Below are positions 41,954-50,572 of a DNA stretch of 64,000 nt, piece by piece. The stretch's first letter is position 1; every line of letters begins with the position of its first letter. Made by a program: the position numbers and the translations under genes. The DNA is from Azospirillum brasilense (GTDB lineage: Bacteria > Pseudomonadota > Alphaproteobacteria > Azospirillales > Azospirillaceae), in the NCBI RefSeq assembly GCF_022023855.1, contig NZ_CP059449.1, forward strand, positions 1,226,501 through 1,290,500. Direction: 5' to 3'. The notes below the pieces were generated by a model, which saw only the letters and a list, made by a program, of their open reading frames with translations, did no database searches and had not been told where the DNA came from.

Positions 41954-43228
41954 ATGGCGAACGACGGCTCCCACAAGTCCCGGATACGCTTGAGCCAGGA
42001 GCAGCTGGACCGGGTGTGCGAGCGCCATGTCCGCTTCACCGAGGGGCGGCCCAACGGCGCCCGCGCCAACCTGCCCTTCTTCGACCTGACCGGGCTCGAC
42101 CTGTCGGGCCGCAACCTGACCGGCGCGCATCTGTCCGGCGCCATCCTGCGCGACGCCCGGATGCAGGGAACGATCCTGGACCACGCCGACCTCTACGGCG
42201 CGGACCTGCGCGGCGCCGACCTGACGGAGGCGCGGCTCTACCGCACCGACATGCGCGGCGCCAACGTACGCGGCGCCATCCTGGACGGCGCGGTGATGGT
42301 GGAGGTCGACCTGCGCGACGGCAGCGTCGCCAACCGCAGCGCGTCCGGCGAGCTGAAGGTGGTCGGGTTCGAGCCGGGACCGGCGGACATGGCCTCGGCC
42401 AAGCTGACCAACGCCGACATGGCGCGGGCCAAGCTGTCGGGCAGCTTCGCGCGGGCGGCCGACTTCACCAACTCCCGCCTGTCGGGGGCGCGGCTCCAGC
42501 GCACCGACCTGCGCGACTGCAACTTCTCCGGCGCCGACCTCCAGGGGGCCGACCTGAACGGCGCCGACCTGCGCGGCGCCATCCTGGACGGTGCCAAGGT
42601 GTCGGAGCTGGACCTCGTCACCTCCATCCGCACCGACGAGGAAGCGGCGGTGGCGGCCCAGATGCCCCAGCCGATTCCGGAGCCGGACGAGGACCCGGCG
42701 GCGGAGCCCGCCCATCCGGCAATCCCGGCGGCGGACATCGAGATCCTGCTGCACCAGCACCTGTTGTGGCTCGGCACCAGCGGCCAGAAGGGGCGCCAGC
42801 TCGACCTGACCGGCCTGAACCTCGACGGAGCGGACCTGTCGGGCAAGGTGCTGACGCTCGCCAAGGGCTCCGGCGTTCGGCTGCGCCACGCCCGGCTGAA
42901 CGGCGCGCAGCTCCAGGCGGCCCAGTTCGACGGCGCCGATCTGCGCTCCGCCGACCTGCGCGGCGCCGACCTGCGCGGCGCGAAGCTGGACCGCGCGATC
43001 CTCATCGACGGGTGTCTGGACGGGGCCAACCTGGGGATGCTGCTGATCAGCGCCGGGGCGAAGGTGATGCGCGCTTCGCTGGTGCGCGCCCGCATGGCCG
43101 GCGCCTCGCTCAGCGCGACGAACATGAAGGGCTGCGACCTGACGCTGGCCGACCTGACCGGCTGCGACCGCAGCAGCGCGATCTTCGACGAGGCCATTCT
43201 GGACGGCGCCCGGCTGGGCAATGCGTAG
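41954..43228 (+). CDS. Pentapeptide-repeat protein
   Basis: The 424-residue cytoplasmic protein consists of two runs of A(D/N)LxX pentapeptide repeats (about 45-215 and 275-420), which fold as right-handed quadrilateral beta-helices, for example LYGADLRGADLTEARL and LRSADLRGADLRGAKL. An acidic Pro-rich linker (about 220-255) joins them, and a short N-terminal helix (RIRLSQEQLDRVCERHVRF) precedes the first. Such proteins can mimic DNA or act as scaffolds. Only 7 bases separate it from cheZ, so co-expression with the phosphatase is likely. Function is unknown. Confidence 0.9.
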   Translation: MANDGSHKSRIRLSQEQLDRVCERHVRFTEGRPNGARANLPFFDLTGLDLSGRNLTGAHLSGAILRDARMQGTILDHADLYGADLRGADLTEARLYRTDMRGANVRGAILDGAVMVEVDLRDGSVANRSASGELKVVGFEPGPADMASAKLTNADMARAKLSGSFARAADFTNSRLSGARLQRTDLRDCNFSGADLQGADLNGADLRGAILDGAKVSELDLVTSIRTDEEAAVAAQMPQPIPEPDEDPAAEPAHPAIPAADIEILLHQHLLWLGTSGQKGRQLDLTGLNLDGADLSGKVLTLAKGSGVRLRHARLNGAQLQAAQFDGADLRSADLRGADLRGAKLDRAILIDGCLDGANLGMLLISAGAKVMRASLVRARMAGASLSATNMKGCDLTLADLTGCDRSSAIFDEAILDGARLGNA

Positions 43229-43319
43229 GGTTCGGGGCCGATTCGCCACAGAGGCGCGGAGGCCCCTTCCTGCGGTCCCTCGCGCCTTCGGGTCTTCGCG
43301 GTGAAAAAGACGACGCCCC

Positions 43320-44330
43320 TCAGCGTCCCTCTTCGCGGAACGGCCGCGACAGCAGCCCGTCGATCGTCGCGTCCAGCCCGGCGCCGTGGTTCAGGATGGC
43401 GTCCACGGCGGCGCACAGCGGCATGTCGACGCCCTTCTCCCCGGCCAGCCCGACCACCGCGGCGGCGGTGTAGACGCCCTCGGCGACGGAGCGGCGCTCC
43501 GCCAGCACCTCGGCCAGCGTCCGGCCGGCGCCCAGGGCGGCGCCCAGCGACATGTTGCGCGATTGCAGGCTGGAGCAGGTCAGCGTCAGATCGCCCAGCC
43601 CGGACAGCCCCATCAGCGTCTCCGGCCGTCCGCCGAGCGCCAGGGCCAGCCGCGTGATCTCCGCCAGCCCGCGCGTGATCAGCGCCGCCCTTGCGTTGTC
43701 GCCCAGCTTGCGGCCCTCCACCACGCCGCAGGCGATGGCCAGCACGTTCTTCACCGCCCCGCCGATCTGCGAGCCCACCACGTCGTCGGACAGGTAGGGG
43801 CGGAAGGTGCGGCTGCCCAGCGCCTCGACCAGCCGGGCGCCCAGCGCGGCGTCGGCGCAGGCGAGCGTCACCGCGGTCGGCAGGCCGCGCGCCACCTCCG
43901 CCGCGAAGGTCGGACCGGACAGCACGGCCAGCGGGGTGCCCACCGGCAGCGCGGCGGCGGCGGCCTCGCTCATCAGCGCGTGGCTGTCCAGCTCGATCCC
44001 CTTGGCGCAGATGACCAGCGGGGTGCCCGGCCGCAGATGCGTTGCGAGGCCGGCGCAGGCGCTGCGCAGATGCTGGGCAGGGGTGACGAGCAGGATGGCG
44101 TCGCAGGCGGCAACCTCGGCCAAGTCGCCGGTTGCGCGCAACTCGGCGGGCAGGGTCACGCCCGGCAGATAGTCGCGGTTCTCCCGTGCGGCGTTGACCG
44201 ACTCGACCACCGCCGGCTCGCGCGCCCACAGCAGGGCCTCCCGCCCGGCGCGCAGGGCGGCCAGAGCCAGCGCCGTGCCCCAGGCCCCGCCGCCGATCAC
44301 GCCGATGCGCCGGAAGTCCGTTGCCGCCAT
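43320..44330 (-). CDS. gpsA: Glycerol-3-phosphate dehydrogenase [NAD(P)+]
   Basis: GpsA reduces dihydroxyacetone phosphate to sn-glycerol 3-phosphate for phospholipid synthesis. The 336-residue enzyme has the Rossmann motif [14 protein letters not shown], the [20 protein letters not shown] segment, and the catalytic region [18 protein letters not shown] with the conserved Lys, then [14 protein letters not shown] and [12 protein letters not shown]. It is intact. It lies downstream of tsaD and a GNAT gene on the same strand; tsaD-gpsA linkage is common in alphaproteobacteria. Confidence 0.97.
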   Translation of the reverse strand: MAATDFRRIGVIGGGAWGTALALAALRAGREALLWAREPAVVESVNAARENRDYLPGVTLPAELRATGDLAEVAACDAILLVTPAQHLRSACAGLATHLRPGTPLVICAKGIELDSHALMSEAAAAALPVGTPLAVLSGPTFAAEVARGLPTAVTLACADAALGARLVEALGSRTFRPYLSDDVVGSQIGGAVKNVLAIACGVVEGRKLGDNARAALITRGLAEITRLALALGGRPETLMGLSGLGDLTLTCSSLQSRNMSLGAALGAGRTLAEVLAERRSVAEGVYTAAAVVGLAGEKGVDMPLCAAVDAILNHGAGLDATIDGLLSRPFREEGR

Positions 44331-44413
44331 GAATGCCCCCGATTGTAAGATGTGCCTTGTAAGGTTTTGCCCGCCTGTTTAGGCGGAGCGTCCCCCGTCC
44401 GCAACCCGGACGG

Positions 44414-44882
44414 TCAAGCCTCCGGCGTCAGCAGAAGCTTCATCCCGACATGGCTCGCCCGGAAGCCCAGCCGCTCGTAGAAGCGGTGGGCGTCGGTGCG
44501 CCGGGTCTGGCTGGTCAGTTGCACCATCACGCAGCCCTCGGCGCGGGCCAGCGCGATGGCGTGCCGCATCATGGCGCTGCCGATGCCCTGGCCGCGCAGC
44601 GCGCTGTCCACCTTCACCGCCTCCACCGTCGCCCCGCGCCGCCCCCCGGCGGGCCAGCCCGTGGGTGACGGTGAACTGGAAGCAGCCGACGATCCGCCCG
44701 TCCCGCTCCGCCAGCACGATGGCATTGCCCGGCTGCGCCGCCATGCGGTCGAAGGCGTCCCAATAGAGCGGGTCCAGCGGCTCGCCGTAGACGTCGCCAC
44801 CCGTGGACAGGGCGTCGTCGGCGGTCAGCCGGACGATCGCCGGCACGTCGTCGCGCCCGGCGGTGCGGAAGGTCAGGGCCAT
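44414..44882 (-). pseudogene. GNAT acetyltransferase, frame disrupted
   Basis: The N-terminal half reads in one frame ([20 protein letters not shown], then AIVLAERDGRIVGCFQFTV). The C-terminal half is in another frame, with VDSALRGQGIGSAMMRHAIA holding the acetyl-CoA loop and AHRFYERLGFRASHVGMKL. The switch coincides with a run of six C at 44642-44647 (G on the coding strand). Removing one base restores a normal 155-residue GNAT. Total span is 3n+1, as expected. It may be a sequencing error, a phase-variable run or a young pseudogene. It starts 13 bases after tsaD. Confidence 0.8.
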
Positions 44883-44895
44883 GCCGAAATCATCC

Positions 44896-45970
44896 TCACG
44901 CCTTCACGCCGGAGCCGACCCCGGCCTTGCCGATGGCCGGCTTCGCGGTCGGATCGAGCGGCCAGCGCGGGCGCGGCGCGAAGTCCAGCGGGTCGGTCTG
45001 GCCCAGCCGCAATCGCTCGATCCCCGCCCAGGCGATCATCGCCGCATTGTCGGTGCACAGCCGCAGCGGGCGGCGCCACGAAGGGCATGCCCTCGCGGTC
45101 GGCCAGCTTTTGCAGGCGGGCGCGCAGCGTCTTGTTGGCCGCCACGCCGCCGGCCACCACCAGGGCGCCGCTCTGCGGGTGCATCTCCTTGAACTGGCGC
45201 ATGGCGCGGGCGCAGCGGTCGGCCATCACCTCGGCCACCGTGGTCTGGAAGGCGGCGGCGAGGTCGGCCTGATCCTCCCCGGACAGGGGCATCCCCAGCT
45301 CCTCGACATGGCGCCGCACCGCGGTCTTCAGGCCGGAGAAGGAGAAGTCGCAGCCGGGGCGCCCGACCATCGGGCGCGGCAGGTCGAAGCGGCCCGGATT
45401 CGTCGCCAGCGCCGCCGCCTTCTCCAGCAGCGGCCCGCCGGGATAGCCGAGGCCGAGCAGCTTGGCCGTCTTGTCGAACGCCTCCCCCACCGCGTCGTCG
45501 ATGGTGGTGCCGAGCCGCCGGTACCGGCCCACCCCCTCGACCACCAGAAGCTGGCAGTGCCCGCCGGACACCAGAAGCAGCAGGTAGGGGAAGGGCACGT
45601 CGTCGGTCAGCCGGGCGGTCAGCGCGTGGCCTTCCAGATGGTTCACCGCGACGAAGGGCAGTCCGCGCGCCGCGGCGATGGCCTTGGCGGTCATCACTCC
45701 GACGATCACCCCGCCGATCAGCCCCGGCCCGCCGGTCGCCGCCACGGCGTCGATGTCGGCGAAGCCCAGCCCGGAGTCGGCCATGGCGCGGCGGATCAGC
45801 CCGTCCAGATGCTCCAGATGGGCGCGCGCGGCGATTTCCGGCACCACCCCGCCATAGGGCGTGTGGTCGTCCAGCTGCGACAGCACCACGTCGGCGCGGA
45901 TCTCCCGCGCGTCGGTCACGATGGCCGCCGCCGTCTCGTCGCAGCTCGTTTCGATTCCAAGAACGATCAT
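44896..45970 (-). CDS. tsaD: tRNA N6-adenosine threonylcarbamoyltransferase, frame disrupted near the 3' end
   Basis: TsaD makes t6A37 in ANN-reading tRNAs and is essential in most bacteria. The start [18 protein letters not shown] and the motifs [48 protein letters not shown] and [14 protein letters not shown] are perfect. After MPFVAPP the frame degrades, but [13 protein letters not shown] and a normal C-terminus ending GVGSGVKA continue one frame over, to a stop at 44896. The change maps to 45068-45070, where one base fewer restores a 357-residue protein. I suspect a sequence error since loss would normally be lethal. Confidence 0.9.
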
Positions 45971-46042
45971 GGCCGCCAAACTAGCCGTCTCCACCGCTCT
46001 GGTATAGGGTCTTGACCCGGATTCCTCAGGGTTTCGACCTTC

Positions 46043-46879
46043 ATGAACAAAGACGTCCCCGACGACGACGCCAGCATCGTCTATTACGACGGCGACTATC
46101 CGTCGCTGGAGATCGGGGAGGCGCGGGCGGAGCACGCCGCGACGCTCGCCCGGCTCGGCATGCTGGGCGACGTGCCCTTCTACAAGGAGCGCGCGGCGGA
46201 GACCGGCGGCCCGGTCCTTGAGATCGGCTGCGGCACCGGGCGCCTGACCATCCCGCTGGCCCGCACCGGGCACGAGGTGTGGGCGGTGGACGTTTCCGCC
46301 GCCATGCTCGACCAGCTCCGCGCCAAGCTGGCGCGCGAGGCGCCGGAGGTGCAGGCCCGCGTCCATCCGGTGCGGCAGGACGCCACGGCGCTCGATCTGC
46401 CGGTGCGGGACTTCCGGCTCGCCGTCATTCCCTTCAACGTGCTGATGCTGATCCCGGAACTGGCGGCGGAGCGCCGCGCGCTGGCCGCCGCCGCCGCCCA
46501 TCTGGCGCCGGGCGGCACGCTGGCGCTGGACGTGATGAATCCGCTGACGCTGCCGATGGACGCCGAGACGAAGCCCAGCCCGTCGGAGCCGCGGCGTAGC
46601 CCGCGCAACGGCAACAGCTACATCCGCAACACGATGGCCTCCCGCCTCGACGAGGAGCAGTGCCAGCGCATCCACGGCTGGTACGACGAGCTGTTGCCGG
46701 ACGGCAAGATCGTGGTGACCGAATACGGCTTCACCTGGCGGATGATCTTCCGCTACGAGCTGGAGCTGATGCTGGAAAGCGCCGGATTCGCGATCGAACG
46801 GCTGGCCGGCGATTTCGAAGACGCCGCCTGGACGGTGGACAGCCGCCGCATGATCGTCACGGCGCGGCGCGCATCCTGA
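46043..46879 (+). CDS. Class I SAM-dependent methyltransferase
   Basis: The 278-residue protein has the Rossmann methyltransferase core: motif [19 protein letters not shown], the acidic [15 protein letters not shown], and [14 protein letters not shown] with IPFNVLMLI. Its N-terminus ([20 protein letters not shown]) and C-terminal [20 protein letters not shown] are typical of small-molecule methyltransferases. Substrate is unknown. It is inserted between tsaD (divergent) and hemC, which are usually immediate neighbours. Confidence 0.85.
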   Translation: MNKDVPDDDASIVYYDGDYPSLEIGEARAEHAATLARLGMLGDVPFYKERAAETGGPVLEIGCGTGRLTIPLARTGHEVWAVDVSAAMLDQLRAKLAREAPEVQARVHPVRQDATALDLPVRDFRLAVIPFNVLMLIPELAAERRALAAAAAHLAPGGTLALDVMNPLTLPMDAETKPSPSEPRRSPRNGNSYIRNTMASRLDEEQCQRIHGWYDELLPDGKIVVTEYGFTWRMIFRYELELMLESAGFAIERLAGDFEDAAWTVDSRRMIVTARRAS

Positions 46880-46966
46880 GACGCGCAGCAAAGTGTTTCA
46901 CCAAAGAGTAGCACGCCCGTCACCAGGGCTTGCAAACCGCGGTGGATCGCCTAGAACACTGGCCTC

Positions 46967-47893
46967 ATGACCCAACCGCTCCGCATCGGCACGCGCGGCA
47001 GCCCGCTGGCGCTGGCGCAGGCCCACGAGACCCGCGACCGGCTGATCGCGGCGCACCCGCATCTGGCCGCCCCCGGCGCCATCGAGATCGTCGTCTTCAA
47101 GACGACCGGCGACCGCATCCTGGACCGCACGCTGGCCGAGGCCGGCGGCAAGGGCCTGTTCACCAAGGAACTGGAGGACGCGCTGCTGGAAGGCAGCGCC
47201 GACCTCGCCGTCCATTCGATGAAGGACGTGCCGACCTGGATGCCGGAGGGGCTGGAGATCGCCACGCTCCTGCCGCGCGAGGACACACGCGACGCCTTCT
47301 TCTCGCGCGGCGGACACACGGTGGACACGCTGCCCGCCGGCTCCGTCGTCGGCACCGCCGGGTTGCGCCGTCAGGCCCAGATCCTGGAGCGGCGCCCCGA
47401 CCTCAAGGTCGTGCCCTTCCGCGGCAACGTGCAGACGCGCCTCGCCAAGCTGGAGGCCGGGGAGGTCGATGCCACCCTGCTGGCGCTCGCCGGGCTGCGC
47501 CGTCTCGGCCTGACCGACCGCATCACCGCCGTGCTGGAGCATGACGAAATGCTTCCCGCCGTCGCCCAGGGCGCCATCGGCATCGAGATCCGCAGCGCCG
47601 ACGACGCCACCCGCGCCTTGCTCGCCCCGCTGAACTGCGCCGCCACCGCGGCCCGCGTGACGGCGGAGCGCGCCTTGCTCGCCATGCTCGACGGCTCCTG
47701 CCGCACCCCCATCGCCGCTCTGTCCACGCTGGACGGCGACCGGCTGCACCTGAAGGCCAAGGTGCTGTCCAACGACGGGCGGCAGGTCTTCCGGGCCGAG
47801 CGCAGCGGCAACGCAAGCGATGCCGCCGCCATCGGCGCCGACGCCGGTGCGGAGATCAAGGCGGTCCTGCCGCCCGACTTCTTCAAGAGCTGA
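46967..47893 (+). CDS. hemC: Porphobilinogen deaminase (hydroxymethylbilane synthase)
   Basis: HemC joins four porphobilinogens into hydroxymethylbilane. The 308-residue enzyme has the family start RIGTRGSPLALAQAHETRD, TTGDRILDRTLAEAGGKGLFTKELEDALL, the catalytic Asp region DLAVHSMKDVPTW, GTAGLRRQAQIL and FRGNVQTRL, and the dipyrromethane-cofactor Cys in LDGSCRTPIAAL (C245). It is intact and first in hemC-hemD-mitofilin-HemY. Confidence 0.97.
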   Translation: MTQPLRIGTRGSPLALAQAHETRDRLIAAHPHLAAPGAIEIVVFKTTGDRILDRTLAEAGGKGLFTKELEDALLEGSADLAVHSMKDVPTWMPEGLEIATLLPREDTRDAFFSRGGHTVDTLPAGSVVGTAGLRRQAQILERRPDLKVVPFRGNVQTRLAKLEAGEVDATLLALAGLRRLGLTDRITAVLEHDEMLPAVAQGAIGIEIRSADDATRALLAPLNCAATAARVTAERALLAMLDGSCRTPIAALSTLDGDRLHLKAKVLSNDGRQVFRAERSGNASDAAAIGADAGAEIKAVLPPDFFKS

Positions 47894-47906
47894 CGGGCGG
47901 CCGGCG

Positions 47907-48662
47907 ATGGCGGGCCCCCACCTCCTGGTCACCCGTCCGGCGGAGGATTCCGAGCCGCTGGCGGCCCGTCTGCGCGCGCTGGGATTCGCCGTGTCGGTGG
48001 AACCGATGCTGGACATCCGCTGGCTGGACGGGCCGGAGCCGGACATGGGGAACGTACAGGCCCTCCTCTTCACCAGCGCAAACGGCGTACGGGGCTACAC
48101 CAGACGTACGAACCGGCTTGACCGTCCGGTCTATGCGGTCGGCGACGCCACCGCGACCGCCGCCCGCGCGGCCGGTTTCACGCGGGTGGAAAGCGCGTCC
48201 GGCGACGTGTACGCGCTGGCCGATCTGGTGCGCCGACGCTGCAGCGCAGCGGCGGGACCGCTACTTCATGTCGCAGGAACCAAGCTTGCCGGCGACCTGT
48301 CGGCGCTGCTGGGCGAGGCCGGATTTTCCATCCTGCGGGAAACGCTGTACGACGCCGTTCCGAGCGTGCGGCTGTCGGACGGCACGGCGGCGCTGTTGCG
48401 TACGGGAACACTGGACGCCGTGTTGTTTTTCTCTCCCCGTACCGCCCGTTCGTTTGTTAGGCTTGTCGCCGAGGCCGGGCTCATCGACCGCTGTCGTACA
48501 GTGGACGCGCTCTGCCTCAGCCCCGCGGTCGCGGAGGCTGCCCGCGCGTACGGTGAGCTGGGAGTGACACCGTGGCAGAACGTACGGGTGGCGCCACGGC
48601 CGGAGCAGGACTCTCTGCTCGGCCTGCTGCCGGAAGCATCCGGCGGCACGGGCCGGGCTTGA
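47907..48662 (+). CDS. hemD: Uroporphyrinogen-III synthase
   Basis: HemD inverts ring D and cyclises hydroxymethylbilane to uroporphyrinogen III. The 251-residue protein is a typical weakly conserved HemD: LLVTRPAEDSEPLAARLRAL, ALLFTSANGVRGYTRR, PVYAVGDATATAARAAGF, LHVAGTKLAGDLSALL, LDAVLFFSPRTARSFV and LSPAVAEAARAYG. It starts 13 bases after hemC. From about residue 50 the codon use differs from its neighbours (GTA, AGA, ACA, TTT, TCT, CTT) and the tetramer GTAC occurs ten times in 532 bases. Confidence 0.92.
   Translation: MAGPHLLVTRPAEDSEPLAARLRALGFAVSVEPMLDIRWLDGPEPDMGNVQALLFTSANGVRGYTRRTNRLDRPVYAVGDATATAARAAGFTRVESASGDVYALADLVRRRCSAAAGPLLHVAGTKLAGDLSALLGEAGFSILRETLYDAVPSVRLSDGTAALLRTGTLDAVLFFSPRTARSFVRLVAEAGLIDRCRTVDALCLSPAVAEAARAYGELGVTPWQNVRVAPRPEQDSLLGLLPEASGGTGRA
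48054..48585. other. GTAC-dense segment inside hemD
   Basis: GTAC occurs at 48054, 48087, 48106, 48209, 48347, 48400, 48439, 48496, 48548 and 48582; eight are preceded by C and four extend to CGTACGG. hemC upstream and the mitofilin gene downstream appear to have none. Several copies use codons otherwise rare here (GTA, ACA). Confidence 0.8.
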
Positions 48663-48724
48663 GCGCATCCGCTTGGGGGCTTGTGTGGCGTTCGTTGAGA
48701 ACAACTGCGACCAGAAGGCACCCA

Positions 48725-50572
48725 ATGACCTCTCGCCCAGGCTCCGAACACGAGGCTGACCCGAACGGCCACACGCCGTCCGACCAGAACCAGACGCCCC
48801 AGAACCAGATGGCCGACCAGAATCAAGTGGGCGGCGGCCCCGCCGTCGAGCGCATCATCGAACGCTTCGGCGGCATCCGCCCCATGGCCCACAAGCTGGA
48901 CATCCCGGTCACCACGGTGCAGGGCTGGAAGAAGCGCGGCGCCATTCCGCTGGCCCGCCACGCCGATCTCCGCGCCTCCGCCGCCAAGCACCGGATCAAG
49001 CTGAGCGAAGCCGACCTGGAAGCCGCCACGCCGAGCGAGGACCGCAACGCTCCCGACGCCGCCGGGTCGGTGATCCCGCTGCCGCCGGACGCCCCTGTCA
49101 TCGCGTCGACCGCTCCCCTCTCCGAAAGCGCCGAGCCCGTCAAGGCCGAGGACACCCTGCCGGGCGCCGACACGCTGCCGGGCGGTGGCCCGGTGCCGGC
49201 CACGGACCTGCCGCCCTCCATCCTGCCGCCCGCCGCGGACACTCTGCCGCCCTCCACTTTGTCGGGCGCCGACACGCTGCCCAGCGACGGCGTGAAGGCC
49301 GAGACGATCAAGGGCGAGGAGATCCGCTCCGAAGAGGTCAAGGTCGAGGAGACCCGGATCGAGGAGGCCAAGGCCGATCCCTTCAAGCCGGAAGAGGTCA
49401 AGAGCGAGACACCGCCGCCGGTGGAACCCCCCGCCCCCGCCTACACCTCCTCCTATGAGCCGCCGCGCTACGAGGCGCCGCGCGAGGAGCGCAAGTCCGG
49501 CGCCGGCTTCGCCACCGCCGTCTCGCTGATCGCCCTGCTGGTTGGCGCCGCCGCCCTCTCGCAGCCCTGGTGGGGTCCGCGCGTCCCCGGCTGGCCCACC
49601 GCCGGCGGTCCCGCCGCTCCGGTTGCCACGGCGCCAGCGCCGCAGCCCGACCCGGCCCTGCGCAACCAGATCCAGCAGCTGTCCGAACGCCTCGCCAAGC
49701 TGGAGCAGCGCTCCGCCGCCCCGGCCGAGGGCAACGCCGCCGCCGGCATCGACCAGCAGACGCTGGACAACGCCGTCGGCCAGCTCACCGCCCGCATCCA
49801 GCAGCTTGAGGAGCGTCCGCAGGCCGCCGCCGCCTCCGCCCCCGCCGAGCCCGACCCGCGTGTGGCCCAGCTGACCGAGCAGCTCGGCCAAGTCCAGCAG
49901 CGCGTCGAGGCCGTGGGCAGCGAGGCCCAGGCCGCCGGGCAGATCCGCCAGGAGGTGGACGCGCTGAAGCAGGAGCTGGCCGCCGTCAACCAGGCGGTGG
50001 AGACCCGCCGCGACGCCGCCACCGCCGCCCAGGCGCTGGTGCTCGCCGCCGGGCAGCTCCGCTCCGCCCTGGCCGCCGGGCAACCGTTCCAGCAGGAACT
50101 CCAGGCCGTCCGCGCCGTGGCGTCGGGCGATGCGCAGGTGACGCAGCCGCTGGAGGCCGTCACCGGCTACGCCGCCAAGGGCGTGCCGACGCAGCCGCAG
50201 CTCACCGACCGTTTCACCGCCATGGCCTCCGACATCGTGCGCGCCGACAACCAGGGCGAGGGCAACGACTGGGTGGAGCAGGTCACCGGCAAGATCGCCA
50301 CGCTGGTCACCGTCCGCCGCTCGGGCGGCGACGCGGTCGGCGACGGCGTCTCGGCGGTGGTCGCCCGTGCCGAAGCCGCCCTGCAGGCCGGCAACCTCGG
50401 CGGCGCGGTCAAGGAGCTGGCGGCCCTGAAGGGTCCGGCGGCGCAGGTCGCCGCCCCGTGGATCGCCGACGCCAAGGCCCGTCTGGCCGCCAACGAGGCC
50501 GGCCAGCAGCTCACCAACCGCGCCATCGGCCTGCTGTCGCAGTCCGCCGGTGTCAAGGGGGCGGCCCAATGA
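48725..50572 (+). CDS. Mitofilin-like inner membrane protein with N-terminal helix-turn-helix-like domain
   Basis: This 615-residue protein is the alphaproteobacterial mitofilin/Mic60-like product normally found after hemD. Residues 41-95 form a predicted helix-turn-helix (VERIIERFGGIRPMAHKLDI, then VTTVQGWKKRGAIP). A long Pro/Glu-rich linker with repeated ADTLP and EE(V/I)K units follows, then a membrane helix (about 261-281: FATAVSLIALLVGAAAL), a coiled coil (LRNQIQQLSERLAKLEQR, QQTLDNAVGQLTARIQQLEE) and the C-terminal mitofilin domain with LVLAAGQLRSAL and FQQELQAVRAV. It overlaps the HemY-like gene by four bases. The HTH portion would face the cytoplasm. Confidence 0.88.
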   Translation: MTSRPGSEHEADPNGHTPSDQNQTPQNQMADQNQVGGGPAVERIIERFGGIRPMAHKLDIPVTTVQGWKKRGAIPLARHADLRASAAKHRIKLSEADLEAATPSEDRNAPDAAGSVIPLPPDAPVIASTAPLSESAEPVKAEDTLPGADTLPGGGPVPATDLPPSILPPAADTLPPSTLSGADTLPSDGVKAETIKGEEIRSEEVKVEETRIEEAKADPFKPEEVKSETPPPVEPPAPAYTSSYEPPRYEAPREERKSGAGFATAVSLIALLVGAAALSQPWWGPRVPGWPTAGGPAAPVATAPAPQPDPALRNQIQQLSERLAKLEQRSAAPAEGNAAAGIDQQTLDNAVGQLTARIQQLEERPQAAAASAPAEPDPRVAQLTEQLGQVQQRVEAVGSEAQAAGQIRQEVDALKQELAAVNQAVETRRDAATAAQALVLAAGQLRSALAAGQPFQQELQAVRAVASGDAQVTQPLEAVTGYAAKGVPTQPQLTDRFTAMASDIVRADNQGEGNDWVEQVTGKIATLVTVRRSGGDAVGDGVSAVVARAEAALQAGNLGGAVKELAALKGPAAQVAAPWIADAKARLAANEAGQQLTNRAIGLLSQSAGVKGAAQ

